Source: Glaciecola sp965660815
GTDB taxonomy: Bacteria; Pseudomonadota; Gammaproteobacteria; Enterobacterales; Alteromonadaceae
Assembly: GCA_965660815.1 (NCBI GenBank)
Contig: CBFIBG010000009.1
Location: forward strand, 62,001 to 126,000
Direction: 5' to 3'
Length of the DNA stretch: 64,000 nucleotides
In this document: positions 1 to 9,396 of the stretch, in pieces
Position numbering within the stretch: position 1 is the stretch's first letter
How the letters are laid out: every line of letters starts with the position of its first letter
Translations under genes and position numbers: made by a program
Notes under the pieces: model-generated
Told to the model about the DNA's origin: nothing
The model's database searches: none
What the model saw: only the letters and a program-made list of their open reading frames with translations

Positions 1-1
1 A

Positions 2-661
2 TACCCAAGTGTTGACAACGATCGTGAAAAGGGCTGTATCAGAGATATTGATAATGCATTTAGCCTAGAAGGCGGCTTAGCCGTACTGTTCGGTAATTTA
101 GCACAGGATGGTTGTATCGTTAAAACTGCAGGGGTAGACGAATCTATTCATGTTTTCAAAGGGCCTGCCAGAGTGTACGAAAGTCAAGACGACGCTGTTT
201 CCGGTATTCTTAATGATGAAGTGCAAGCTGGAGAGGTGGTGGTTATTCGGTATGAAGGACCCAAAGGTGGGCCTGGTATGCAAGAAATGCTCTATCCCAC
301 GTCATATTTGAAATCCAAGGGCTTGGGCAAATCTTGTGCGCTTTTAACTGACGGTAGATTTTCTGGAGGCACTTCTGGTCTATCAATCGGACATTGTTCT
401 CCTGAAGCGGCCAGCGGTGGTGGGTTAGCACTTGTTGAAGACGGCGATATCATCGCGATAGATATCCCCAAGCGCACGTTGAACGTTGAACTAAGTGCTG
501 ATGCATTGGCGATGCGGAAAAATGCTATAGAACAAAGCGATAAACCCTTTCAACCAGTAAATCGACAACGAGAGGTCTCCACGTCGTTGAGAATTTTTGC
601 AATGATGGCTACCAGTGCAGACAAAGGCGCGGTTCGAGACCCTAGCAAAATAAAGTACTAA
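2..661 (+). CDS. ilvD: Dihydroxy-acid dehydratase, C-terminal part (5' end outside window)
   Basis: Converts dihydroxy acids to the 2-keto acid precursors of valine, isoleucine and leucine. The frame is open from base 2, so the gene starts to the left of the window. The visible part has the IlvD/Edd C-terminal signature: GNLAQDGCIVKTAGV with the cluster-region cysteine, then a GPKGGPGMQEML segment and LTDGRFSGGTSG followed by GHCSPEAASGG. These are hallmark motifs of the Fe-S dehydratase family. The C-terminus at DPSKIKY is where the family normally ends. ilvA follows 50 bases downstream on the same strand, an arrangement common in ilv operons. The family assignment is firm; only the missing N-terminus limits it. 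Confidence 0.96.
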   Translation, partial: YPSVDNDREKGCIRDIDNAFSLEGGLAVLFGNLAQDGCIVKTAGVDESIHVFKGPARVYESQDDAVSGILNDEVQAGEVVVIRYEGPKGGPGMQEMLYPTSYLKSKGLGKSCALLTDGRFSGGTSGLSIGHCSPEAASGGGLALVEDGDIIAIDIPKRTLNVELSADALAMRKNAIEQSDKPFQPVNRQREVSTSLRIFAMMATSADKGAVRDPSKIKY

Positions 662-711
662 ATAAATTTAGCCTATTAAGCTGAAATAACCGGATCAAAA
701 AGTCAGACATT

Positions 712-2253
712 ATGAATCAAAGCGATAACTACGATTATCTGATAAACATATTGAGAGCCCCAATCTATAGAGCGGCAATTGTGTCAGATGTAGACAGATT
801 AAATGGCTTATCGGGTCGTTTAGAGAATGATATTTTTCTGAAAAGGGAAGATCAGCAACCGGTTAAGTCATTTAAACTTAGAGGCGCCTATAATTGCATG
901 TCGTCACTCACTGATGAGCAAAAGTCTGCTGGAGTCATCGCAGCCTCTGCTGGAAATCATGCCCAAGGAGTCGCATACGCTGCAAAGGCTATGAATATCC
1001 AAGCCACAATTGTTATGCCAGAAACTACTCCTGACATAAAGGTGAATGCGGTACGCGCGTTTGGTGGTGATAATGTGACGTTAGTCCAATATGGAACCAG
1101 CTTTGATCAAGCTAGTAATCATGCGAAAACGCTGTGTGAGCAACACGGGTACTCCATGATCCCTCCTTTTGATGATCCATCAGTCATCGCAGGGCAAGGA
1201 ACCATTGCCAAAGAAATGCTAGAACAACTTAGTACTTTTGACTACCTATTTGTCGCGGTTGGCGGAGGCGGCTTGGCTGCCGGTGTAGCCGTTTATTTAA
1301 AACAGGTAAGGCCCGAAATAAAAATTATTGGAGTCGAGTCTGAAGAATCTGCATGTCTACAGGCCGCACTAAGAGCAGGCAAGCCTGTTACCTTACCACA
1401 AGTAGGTATCTTTGCTGACGGCGTTGCCGTTAAAACAATAGGCACAGAAACGTTTCGACTGTGTCAAAAGTATTTAGATGATGTGATAAGCGTCACTAAC
1501 GATGAAATATGTACGGGCATAAAAGATATTTTTGACGATACGCGAGTAATTGCTGAGCCTGCGGGTGCTTTGTCTGTTGCTGCTATCAGAAAATATTGTA
1601 ATTTGCATAATATAAAAGGTAAAAAGCTTTCTGGTATTCTGTGTGGGGCCAATGTCAATTTTCATACATTGCGATATGTATCTGAGCGCTGTGAACTTGG
1701 CGAGCAGAAAGAAGCGGTGTTTGCGGTCACTATTCCCGAAGAAAAAGGCGCTTTTAGAGCGTTTTGCAGTCAACTTGGTGGCATCGTTATTTCTGAGTTT
1801 AATTATCGCTATGATACTGATAAGAACGCACATATCTTTGTTGGCGTGAAGCTTAAAAAGGGCCAGCAGGAGTACAACCAGCTACTTAAAAAACTCAGCG
1901 ACAATGGCTATGCTTGTGAAGATTTATCAAATAACGAATTGGCCAAGCTTCACGTAAGGCACATGGTCGGTGGGCGGCCGATAGAGCATATCGATGAGAG
2001 CCTGTTTAGCTTTACGTTCCCCGAATATCCAGGCGCACTCATGCACTTTTTGAATACCTTGGGTGACAGCTGGAACATTACTTTGTTCCATTATCGCAAC
2101 CACGGGGCTGCTCAAGGGTTAGTATTGGCTGGATTTGAAATATCGTCAGATAAGCGCCATTCGTTCCAAGCCTATCTTGATGAGTTAGGTTTTGAATGGC
2201 AGGAACACAAAGATGATCCTGCTTACAAGTTTTTCCTTTCAAGCCAAAAATAG
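712..2253 (+). CDS. ilvA: Threonine ammonia-lyase, biosynthetic
   Basis: PLP enzyme that deaminates threonine to 2-oxobutyrate, the first step of isoleucine synthesis. The 513-residue length is that of the long biosynthetic form. The PLP lysine lies in KREDQQPVKSFKLRGAYN (K55). The phosphate-binding glycine loop VGGGGLAAGV follows near residue 185. The region after about residue 330 carries two ACT-like regulatory segments (around EEKGAFRAFCSQLGG and FPEYPGALMHFLNTLG), which in this family bind isoleucine for feedback inhibition. The catabolic enzyme TdcB lacks them. It lies just after ilvD and shares a terminator with convergent plsB. No strong ribosome binding site precedes the ATG. Confidence 0.96.
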   Translation: MNQSDNYDYLINILRAPIYRAAIVSDVDRLNGLSGRLENDIFLKREDQQPVKSFKLRGAYNCMSSLTDEQKSAGVIAASAGNHAQGVAYAAKAMNIQATIVMPETTPDIKVNAVRAFGGDNVTLVQYGTSFDQASNHAKTLCEQHGYSMIPPFDDPSVIAGQGTIAKEMLEQLSTFDYLFVAVGGGGLAAGVAVYLKQVRPEIKIIGVESEESACLQAALRAGKPVTLPQVGIFADGVAVKTIGTETFRLCQKYLDDVISVTNDEICTGIKDIFDDTRVIAEPAGALSVAAIRKYCNLHNIKGKKLSGILCGANVNFHTLRYVSERCELGEQKEAVFAVTIPEEKGAFRAFCSQLGGIVISEFNYRYDTDKNAHIFVGVKLKKGQQEYNQLLKKLSDNGYACEDLSNNELAKLHVRHMVGGRPIEHIDESLFSFTFPEYPGALMHFLNTLGDSWNITLFHYRNHGAAQGLVLAGFEISSDKRHSFQAYLDELGFEWQEHKDDPAYKFFLSSQK

Positions 2254-2279
2254 TGAGGCCGTTTAGGCGTCACTTTTTT
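2252..2279. terminator. Bidirectional terminator between ilvA and plsB
   Basis: Imperfect stem (AGTGAGGCC / GGCGTCACT with one mismatch), 5-base loop GTTTA, then six T on the plus strand. Read on the minus strand it ends in ATTTTT. It overlaps the last base region of ilvA and the stop codon of plsB, so the two convergent genes share it. Confidence 0.7.
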
Positions 2280-4728
2280 CTGGTTTCTCGCTTGGACCTA
2301 AGGTCTCAAGATGTTGTACGATTTCGGGCCAAACCAAAGGCATGATGGCATCTTTTAGACTTAGGCTTGATTCAGAAAACTCAAAACTACCATCGTCTTT
2401 GCTAAGCAGTAAATGATTTTCTTTGAGAGCATTGACGAAAGTTGCCAGTACATTTTTGTCGTAAAACTCTGGAGATCGCAATCCAAATAAGCTAGACAGT
2501 CGTTCAGCAACACTGACTGATTGCCTTTCTAATTGAACTCTGCTGATGTTTTTCTCAGTCTCCAAAACAGTTAACACTACCGCGTACCTCTGCCACGTTT
2601 CCTGCATACCTCGGCTCAATAACCACGCACTGTGAAATTCTTTTGAATTCGTCTCGGCAGTACACAGATACTTGCCGCGTTGCACTAACATTCCTATGTC
2701 TTTCATTACCTGGATATTAGCCTGCACATATTCCAGTAATTCCTCGTGAGTAAAGTGCATAAAAAATTCGCGTTTAAGCACAGGGAAAAGCTTTTCAACA
2801 AGCGCAAGGATGTCTGTTTTAATGACTTTATTGTGAGCAAATACAGCACCCATAATCAAACTGGGGATAGCAAACATGTGCAGTATATTATTGCGATAAA
2901 AGGTAAGTAACACTGCATTGCCAGGTTTAGGTGATACCATCACACCGTATTTATCCTCGGTTTGTTGGAACCTATTTAACGCCAAAGTGTGCTCAATTAT
3001 ATTAGTCGGTTCACTCTGCGGAGAGGTGGCATCTTGACTGTATGGGGCCGCTTTAAATATATGAATAAAATCGCTTACTGCTTTTATCAGATCTTGTTTA
3101 CTCATGATATGAGTTTTAGACGATAACAGGCTAAAAGCTAACAGTGCAGTGCCGTTTAATGCGGCATTTTTATTAATTCTGCACATGACTTGGTTCGCCA
3201 GAGCATTAACAGTGGGCGTAAGCCATTTCGGTTTCTTTTCGTCATCGGTTATGCTTTTTCGCCAATCTGGCACTTGATTGTCCAAGAAGTTATGCACTGA
3301 AATAGGCTCACCAAAATTGACGTAACCATGACCGTAGTTTTTCAGTTTTCTGATGGCAGAAAAAACTTGAGCGGGCGATTCTTTTTTCTTCCCTTTACCC
3401 TTGAGCTCCTTCTGATAGCTTTTAACTTCCATGACATGTTCGTAACCGAGATATACTGGGACGATAGACACAGGCCGAGTCACTCCTTTAGTGATGGCTT
3501 GGATAGTCATTGCGAGCATGCCTGTTTTTGGCGGGAGCAGGCGGCCAGTTCGAGAACGACCACCCTCAGGAAAATACTTGACGGAATATCCTTTATTAAA
3601 CAGTAATTCTAAATACTCTCTAAAAATACTGCTGTATAGCTTATTGCCTGCAAAGCTTCTTCGTAAAAAAAATGCGCCGCATTTTCGAAATATTGGACCT
3701 GCTGGCCAAAAATTAAGATTGATCCCAGCCGCTATATGCGGCGTTACCAAGCCTTCATGGTAAATTACGTAGGTGAGTAAAAGATAATCCATATGGCTTT
3801 TATGACAAGGTACATAGATAATTTCATGCCCATTGGCAGCAAGCTCCCTTACTCGTTTAGCGTGATGGACATCGATGCCATCGTAGATTTTATTCCATAT
3901 TTTAGTAAGCAATCTTTCGCCCAGCCTAATAAGGCCTTCGCGATAATCTGCCGCTATCTCATCGACGTAATCATAAGCCAATTGTCGAGCTTTTTGTTCG
4001 CTAATTTTTTTACTTTTGCTCTCTTCAGCCAAGGCCGCCTTGACCGCGGTTGCGCCTAAAATAGAATTATATAGAGCTTGTTTTTCCAGCAAAGTAGGGC
4101 CGGAGAGAGTTTGACGCTTGCGTTGAAAATGAGTGCGTGCGACCCGTACGAGCTTTTGAGCAATTTGTTGGTCGGTACCCTGTAATTTTGACATCTCTTT
4201 GGTTGATACGGGCTTTGAATAGCTTACAAAATTGTCGCGACCAAACAGTAAAACAATAAAAAACTTGCGCAACCAGTTAGGGGATGCTTTCTGAGCGAAC
4301 AATTGTGCCCAACCTGATTTTTCTTTGCCGGCTGAACGACCCCAAGAAATAAACACAGGGACTACTTGCACATCAATATCATCAATTTCTCGATGGTACT
4401 GAAACATTGAAGTAAAAGTATCTTCGATGGTGGTGGGCTTGACTCGCCTAGAAAAGATGTTCTGAGGACGATTTAGAAAATACGTCCGTTTATAGCTATG
4501 TTTGTTAATTTCTAAGTTTTCAAAAGGCGAAGGTAACCCCACCTTTTTTGTCGACTTAGACAGAGCAATGGAGTCAGTAAAAGAGGACGTCTGAAGGAGA
4601 TAAACTATGGGTTTTTTCGTGTCTATACCTAATTCAGTTTCAAGATTGCTAGGGACGGTTTTTACTGATACTAGAAATCCAATAGGCTTTGCCAGAAGGT
4701 TCTTAATGAACCCTGTCAATCCACTCAT
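2263..4728 (-). CDS. plsB: Glycerol-3-phosphate 1-O-acyltransferase
   Basis: Inner-membrane-associated enzyme making lysophosphatidic acid from glycerol-3-phosphate and acyl-ACP/acyl-CoA, the first step of phospholipid synthesis. At 821 residues it has the length of gammaproteobacterial PlsB. The HX4D catalytic motif is at H309-D314 (PCHKSHMDYLL). Further acyltransferase blocks follow: FFLRRSFAGNKLY, YFPEGGRSRTGRLLPPK and VSIVPVYLGYEHV. Convergent with ilvA. In E. coli plsB lies near lexA with dgkA between; here lexA is also close (1 kb away, opposite strand) but dgkA is absent. Confidence 0.97.
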   Translation of the reverse strand: MSGLTGFIKNLLAKPIGFLVSVKTVPSNLETELGIDTKKPIVYLLQTSSFTDSIALSKSTKKVGLPSPFENLEINKHSYKRTYFLNRPQNIFSRRVKPTTIEDTFTSMFQYHREIDDIDVQVVPVFISWGRSAGKEKSGWAQLFAQKASPNWLRKFFIVLLFGRDNFVSYSKPVSTKEMSKLQGTDQQIAQKLVRVARTHFQRKRQTLSGPTLLEKQALYNSILGATAVKAALAEESKSKKISEQKARQLAYDYVDEIAADYREGLIRLGERLLTKIWNKIYDGIDVHHAKRVRELAANGHEIIYVPCHKSHMDYLLLTYVIYHEGLVTPHIAAGINLNFWPAGPIFRKCGAFFLRRSFAGNKLYSSIFREYLELLFNKGYSVKYFPEGGRSRTGRLLPPKTGMLAMTIQAITKGVTRPVSIVPVYLGYEHVMEVKSYQKELKGKGKKKESPAQVFSAIRKLKNYGHGYVNFGEPISVHNFLDNQVPDWRKSITDDEKKPKWLTPTVNALANQVMCRINKNAALNGTALLAFSLLSSKTHIMSKQDLIKAVSDFIHIFKAAPYSQDATSPQSEPTNIIEHTLALNRFQQTEDKYGVMVSPKPGNAVLLTFYRNNILHMFAIPSLIMGAVFAHNKVIKTDILALVEKLFPVLKREFFMHFTHEELLEYVQANIQVMKDIGMLVQRGKYLCTAETNSKEFHSAWLLSRGMQETWQRYAVVLTVLETEKNISRVQLERQSVSVAERLSSLFGLRSPEFYDKNVLATFVNALKENHLLLSKDDGSFEFSESSLSLKDAIMPLVWPEIVQHLETLGPSEKPEKSDA

Positions 4729-5078
4729 TTAATATCTCCGTGATGTTTGAATATTCGACTGTCAGAAAACGCGTCGCGTTATGTAAGATCATTGATTGTA
4801 TTTGCAAAAACGCCAATTTGCGCCATTTTTTAGCGTATTTATAGTATAACGCATCAGAGTATAAAAAATATTACATACTTGTACTAGACTTAACAATGTC
4901 TGAATTTAATAGTAGCGGCAAAAGAACAGCGATGGCGTCTAAGCACTCTGAAAATCCACATACCGTTTTGGCTAAAACCTGGCTTAACACTAAGCATTGT
5001 TAACACTTTTACTCGAAACCAACACATGTTTAAACCCGTCTTCGCCTTCACCGCTTTATCACCATTGTCATTTATAAG
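4729..5078. other. Intergenic region upstream of plsB; possible 35-codon ORF
   Basis: 350 bases between the divergent plsB and DUF4174 genes. AT-rich around 4840-4870, where promoters for either gene could lie. A plus-strand reading frame at 4896-5003 would encode a 35-residue peptide beginning MSEFNSSGKRTAMASK, but there is no clear ribosome binding site. A minus-strand open frame at 4890-5096 looks like chance. No tRNA or repeat is visible. Confidence 0.4.
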
Positions 5079-5531
5079 ATGAAATTTATACTGCATATAC
5101 TACCAATAATTACGTTGTCACTGATAATGCCATTGAAAGCCGAAACAGAATTGCAACAATACCGATGGAATAATCGCGTCGTATTGGTATTTTTTGAGGC
5201 TAACCAGTCAGCCCAAATGGATGACATTAAGCGCATTTGGGAGCAACATTCATGCGCGATTCAAGAAAGGGATATGATTATTGGATACCTTTCATCTGAA
5301 GGTCCATCTAGTCTTAATGGGCAAACATTAAGCAAAAAGGAATCATTGGCCTTGCGTGATGAATATAACGCCGATGGTGAAGCCCTCGCAGTGATATTAA
5401 TAGGAAAAGACGCTGGTATTAAGTATCGAGATAATCGTTTTGACATCAAGACGATTTTTAACTTGATTGATGGTATGCCTATGCGAAAGCGTGAAATGTC
5501 TGAACAAAGCTCAAGGTGTAAAAAGTCGTAA
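5079..5531 (+). CDS. Secreted DUF4174 domain protein
   Basis: 150 residues with an N-terminal signal peptide (hydrophobic stretch ILPIITLSLIMPL, likely cleavage after LKA). The mature part reads as a small thioredoxin-fold-like domain: LQQYRWNNRVVLVFFEAN at the start, then LRDEYNADGEALAVILIGKDAGIKYR and a final FNLIDGMPMRKREM. This pattern fits the DUF4174 family, whose members are small periplasmic proteins of unknown function. It lacks the CXXC redox pair of true thioredoxins; cysteines are only at CAIQ and near the C-terminus. It stands alone between plsB and lexA. Family assignment is by pattern memory; function is unknown. Confidence 0.75.
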   Translation: MKFILHILPIITLSLIMPLKAETELQQYRWNNRVVLVFFEANQSAQMDDIKRIWEQHSCAIQERDMIIGYLSSEGPSSLNGQTLSKKESLALRDEYNADGEALAVILIGKDAGIKYRDNRFDIKTIFNLIDGMPMRKREMSEQSSRCKKS

Positions 5532-5715
5532 TTAACTGCATTTATGTCATATTACTTAAACTTATTGGCAAGCTACATTTGAATCGCGCTAACTTTGCTA
5601 TGTGCGTTGCGCGCAATGTTGCAGTTTATTCTTCAATTTACAGTAATTTCCTCCCTCTTAGCATGTGAATACCAATCTAGCTTTATCAATCTGATCAATA
5701 TAGTGAATTAACTCC

Positions 5716-5743
5716 TTGCTTGTTAGGAACTTATCGCTATAAT
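5716..5743 (+). promoter_or_regulatory. Putative lexA promoter
   Basis: TTGCTT at 5716-5721 and TATAAT at 5738-5743 are separated by 16 bases. This sigma-70-like pair sits just upstream of the LexA box, which would place the operator at the transcription start. Confidence 0.65.
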
Positions 5744-5754
5744 AACTTTCACTA

Positions 5755-5770
5755 CTGTATAGAAAGACAG
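5755..5770. promoter_or_regulatory. LexA box (SOS operator)
   Basis: CTGTATAGAAAGACAG is an exact match to the gammaproteobacterial CTGT-N8-ACAG consensus. It ends 7 bases before the lexA start codon and overlaps the expected transcription start, as expected for an autoregulated lexA. I saw only one box. Confidence 0.9.
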
Positions 5771-5777
5771 GCTGTTT

Positions 5778-6392
5778 ATGCGTCCACTTACCTCACGACA
5801 ACAACAAGTGCTAGATCTCGTAAAAAATACCATGCTCGATACCGGCATGCCCCCTACCCGTGCTGAAATTGCAAAGCAGCTTGGATTTAAGTCTGCTAAC
5901 GCCGCTGAAGAACATTTAAAAGCGCTGCAGAAGAAGGGCGTGATTGAAATACTACCGGGCACATCAAGGGGTATTAAGCTAAACATTGATCTAGATGATC
6001 AGGTAGAACTTGGACTTCCTTTGGTTGGGCAAGTAGCCGCTGGTGAGCCTATTTTAGCTCAAGAGCACATCGAAGATAGATTTAAGTGTGACCCAAGCAT
6101 GTTCTATCCTAATGCCGACTTTCTATTACGGGTCAAAGGCATGAGTATGAAAGATATCGGTATTATTGATGGCGACTTTCTTGCCGTACACAAAACCGAC
6201 CAAGCCAGAAACGGTCAAATTGTGGTTGCCAGAGTGGACGAAGACGTCACTGTTAAAAGGTTTGAACGTAAAGGCAGCGAGATATTATTACACGCTGAAA
6301 ATCAAGAATTTAATACGATAAAAGTCGACCTCGCGTCTCAATTCTTTACAATAGAAGGCTTGGCTGTTGGGGTGATCCGAAATGAATTTTAG
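5778..6392 (+). CDS. lexA: LexA repressor, SOS regulator
   Basis: DNA-damage repressor that self-cleaves when RecA filaments form. 204 residues, close to E. coli LexA. The N-terminal winged helix (LTSRQQQVLDLVKNTM to GTSRGIKL, residues 4-67) binds DNA. The cleavage site is A88-G89 in GQVAAGEPI. The catalytic dyad is S123 (VKGMSMKDIGI) and K160 (EDVTVKRFE). An exact LexA box directly upstream shows autoregulation. Usual partner genes (sulA, dinF) are not adjacent; the next gene is the oxidase subunit coxB after a 210-base gap. Confidence 0.97.
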   Translation: MRPLTSRQQQVLDLVKNTMLDTGMPPTRAEIAKQLGFKSANAAEEHLKALQKKGVIEILPGTSRGIKLNIDLDDQVELGLPLVGQVAAGEPILAQEHIEDRFKCDPSMFYPNADFLLRVKGMSMKDIGIIDGDFLAVHKTDQARNGQIVVARVDEDVTVKRFERKGSEILLHAENQEFNTIKVDLASQFFTIEGLAVGVIRNEF

Positions 6393-6602
6393 AAGCCGAT
6401 TGTTTACTCTTTAAAATTTTGTAAATAAAAATCGATGTTTTTATAAAAAAAATATTACAAAACACTAGACACTTAGGCAAGGATGGCCGATTATTAAGCA
6501 GTATTTTACAAAATAACAACAACTGCGTTACTAATAATTAAATTATGTCTATTAGAAAGTACTTTTTGTGCTTTCTCATTTGAACATAAATGGAGTACTA
6601 GT

Positions 6603-7769
6603 GTGAAGTTTAGAAATATACTTTCTTATCTGGCCTGTTCATTTGTCACTTTTTCTAGCGTGGCGGCAGAGCCTATCTCAAGTGGTTCTAATCAGGGACG
6701 TTCGGACTTGAATTTACGTCCAGGCGTTACCGACATAAGTAATCAAGTCTACGATCTGCACATGCTAATGTTTGCCATTTGCGTCATTATCGCTGTATTG
6801 GTATTTGGCGTTATGTTCTATTCGATGATTATGCATCGACGGTCGAAAAACGCCAAACCAGCGAACTTCCATGAAAACGTGAAAGTCGAAATCGCTTGGA
6901 CGATTGTCCCGTTTCTGATTTTGGTTGGCATGGCTGTTCCCGCAGCAAATACATTAATTGACATGGAAGACGCTAGCAAGCCAGACATGACGGTTCTCAT
7001 TACAGGATCGCAGTGGAAATGGCATTACAAATATATGGATAACGAGGTTGAATACTTCTCGGTACTTGCTACACAACAAGAACAAATCAAAAACCGCTTA
7101 CAAAAAGGTGAAAATTATTTGCTTGAAGTGGACAGGCCTTTGGTCATACCAACTGGGCAAAAAGTGAGATTTCTGATCACTTCTGATGATGTAATCCACT
7201 CTTGGTGGGTCCCCGATTTTGCCGTTAAAAAAGACGCCAACCCTGGGTTTATCAATGAAGCATGGGCAAGAGTTAATGAGCCAGGGGTTTATCGAGGACA
7301 ATGTGCGGAACTTTGCGGTAAGGACCACGGTTTCATGCCGGTAGTAGTTATTGCTAAGGAACCCGCAGAGTACGAAGCTTGGATCAGCGAACAGGAAGAA
7401 ATTGCGCGAAGAGCAAAAGAAGAAGAACAAAAGCTTTTAGCGATGAATATGAGTATGGATGAGCTCATGACAAGAGGCAAGCAAGTATACGACTCGGTGT
7501 GCGCCGCTTGCCACATGCCAAATGGTGAAGGCCTACCAGGCGTGTTCCCTGCGATCAAAGGGTCATCAATCGCCACAGGCGCTATTCCGGAGCATATCGA
7601 TATTATCGTCAACGGTAGCTCAGGGACCTCAATGGCTTCATTCTCTAAACAGCTATCAATGTCTGAAATTGCTGCAGTAATTACCTATCAACGTAATGCT
7701 TGGGGGAACAATACTGGCGATATGGTTCAGGCGAAAGATATTAATGCATTTATGAAAGGTTCGGAGTAA
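6603..7769 (+). CDS. coxB: Cytochrome c oxidase subunit II with fused cytochrome c domain
   Basis: Electron-entry subunit of an aa3-type terminal oxidase. Starts with GTG and has a signal peptide (cleavage near VAAEP). Two membrane helices span about residues 52-75 and 97-117. The CuA site is complete: H199, then C234-AEL-C238-GKDH242-GFM245. A C-terminal cytochrome c domain carries the heme site C300-AA-C303-H304, with M344 in GTSMASF as the likely axial ligand. This makes it the caa3-like subunit II with its own heme c. The charged stretch around residues 262-277 is a linker. First gene of the oxidase cluster; 4 bases separate it from coxA. Confidence 0.96.
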   Translation: MKFRNILSYLACSFVTFSSVAAEPISSGSNQGRSDLNLRPGVTDISNQVYDLHMLMFAICVIIAVLVFGVMFYSMIMHRRSKNAKPANFHENVKVEIAWTIVPFLILVGMAVPAANTLIDMEDASKPDMTVLITGSQWKWHYKYMDNEVEYFSVLATQQEQIKNRLQKGENYLLEVDRPLVIPTGQKVRFLITSDDVIHSWWVPDFAVKKDANPGFINEAWARVNEPGVYRGQCAELCGKDHGFMPVVVIAKEPAEYEAWISEQEEIARRAKEEEQKLLAMNMSMDELMTRGKQVYDSVCAACHMPNGEGLPGVFPAIKGSSIATGAIPEHIDIIVNGSSGTSMASFSKQLSMSEIAAVITYQRNAWGNNTGDMVQAKDINAFMKGSE

Positions 7770-7773
7770 CAAG

Positions 7774-9378
7774 ATGACAACTGTAACTGATACTACCAAT
7801 CACTCAGATGACCACCACGATGATCATCATCATCATATTCCTAAAGGGATTAGCCGCTGGTTATTAACAACTAACCACAAAGATATCGGGACGCTTTATC
7901 TTTGGTTCGCGTTTATTATGTTTTTGGTTGGCGGTGCCATGGCAATGGTTATTCGCGCCGAACTATTCCAACCAGGCTTGCAGATAGTAGAGCCAAACTT
8001 TTTTAATCAAATGACCACTGTGCATGGCTTGATTATGGTGTTTGGTGCGGTTATGCCGGCTTTTACTGGTTTAGCTAACTGGCTCATTCCAATGATGATA
8101 GGTGCGCCAGATATGGCATTGCCAAGAATGAACAATTGGTCTTTTTGGATATTGCCTTTCGCATTTCTGATTCTTTTGTCGTCGCTGTTCATGGAAGGTG
8201 GCGGGCCTTCGTTTGGTTGGACATTCTACGCGCCTCTTTCTACCACATATAGCGGTGATAGTACGGCGTTGTTTGTGTTCTCTGTGCATATAATGGGGAT
8301 TAGCTCAATAATGGGCGCGATCAATGTCATAGTCACTATATTCAATATGCGTGCGCCTGGAATGACGTATATGAAAATGCCATTGTTCGTATGGACTTGG
8401 TTAATAACGGCCTTTTTATTAATAGCCGTTATGCCAGTGCTCGCCGCCGCTGTTACCATGGTACTGACGGATAAATACTTCGGAACCAGTTTTTTTGATG
8501 CCGCTGGTGGCGGTGATCCTGTATTATTCCAACACATTTTCTGGTTCTTTGGTCATCCAGAAGTGTACATAATGATACTACCCGCCTTTGGAATTATTTC
8601 GCAGATAGTCCCAACGTTTTCTCGCAAACGATTATTCGGGTACGCCTCTATGGTGTATGCGACCGCCTCTATTGCATTATTATCTTTCGTTGTATGGGCG
8701 CATCACATGTTTACAACCGGTATGCCGGTGGCCGCGGAAATGTTCTTTATGCTCGCCACAATGCTGATATCGGTACCAACGGGCGTCAAAGTGTTTAACT
8801 GGGTTGCCACTATGTGGCGAGGCTCATTAACGTTTGAAATTCCAATGATGTTTGCGATTGCATTTATTGTGTTATTCACAATCGGCGGTCTATCTGGTTT
8901 GATGTTAGCAATCACGCCGGTGGATTTCCAATACCACGACACCTACTTCGTTGTAGCGCATTTCCATTATGTCTTAGTGACTGGAGCTGTATTCTCAATT
9001 ATGGCGGCAGTATATTATTGGTTGCCAAAGTGGACCGGTAAGATGTTTGATATTACGCTAGCTAAGTGGCACTTTTGGTGCTCACTTATTTCAGTGAACG
9101 TATTGTTCTTCCCGATGCATTTTGTAGGATTAGCAGGCATGCCAAGACGTATTCCTGATTATGCGCTGCAGTTTGCTGATTTCAATAAATGGATTTCTGT
9201 AGGCGGCTTTGCGTTTGGATTATCACAGTTAATTTTCCTTGCATTGATTATCAAAGCATGTCGACATCAAGGTGAGCCTGTGTCTGACCAAGTTTGGGAT
9301 GGTGCAGAAGGTCTAGAGTGGGAAATTCCTTCTCCCGCGCCTTATCATACCTTTGATACACCGCCAGTAGTAAAATAA
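7774..9378 (+). CDS. coxA: Cytochrome c oxidase subunit I
   Basis: Catalytic subunit with heme a, heme a3 and CuB, reducing oxygen to water and pumping protons. 534 residues with about 12 hydrophobic segments. The CuB/proton region HIFWFFGHPEVYIMILPAFG and the heme-ligand block DTYFVVAHFHYVLVTGA are intact, and WAHHMFTTGM supplies the paired CuB histidines. The N-terminus before the first helix is unusually rich in histidine and aspartate (HSDDHHDDHHHHIPKG, residues about 9-24). ctaG follows 18 bases downstream. Confidence 0.97.
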   Translation: MTTVTDTTNHSDDHHDDHHHHIPKGISRWLLTTNHKDIGTLYLWFAFIMFLVGGAMAMVIRAELFQPGLQIVEPNFFNQMTTVHGLIMVFGAVMPAFTGLANWLIPMMIGAPDMALPRMNNWSFWILPFAFLILLSSLFMEGGGPSFGWTFYAPLSTTYSGDSTALFVFSVHIMGISSIMGAINVIVTIFNMRAPGMTYMKMPLFVWTWLITAFLLIAVMPVLAAAVTMVLTDKYFGTSFFDAAGGGDPVLFQHIFWFFGHPEVYIMILPAFGIISQIVPTFSRKRLFGYASMVYATASIALLSFVVWAHHMFTTGMPVAAEMFFMLATMLISVPTGVKVFNWVATMWRGSLTFEIPMMFAIAFIVLFTIGGLSGLMLAITPVDFQYHDTYFVVAHFHYVLVTGAVFSIMAAVYYWLPKWTGKMFDITLAKWHFWCSLISVNVLFFPMHFVGLAGMPRRIPDYALQFADFNKWISVGGFAFGLSQLIFLALIIKACRHQGEPVSDQVWDGAEGLEWEIPSPAPYHTFDTPPVVK

Positions 9379-9396
9379 AACGTTAGGTGGTGAATT

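Noticed and set aside
4890..5096. 68-codon minus-strand open frame upstream of plsB
   Set aside because: Overlaps the start of the DUF4174 gene and has no ribosome binding site or recognisable features.
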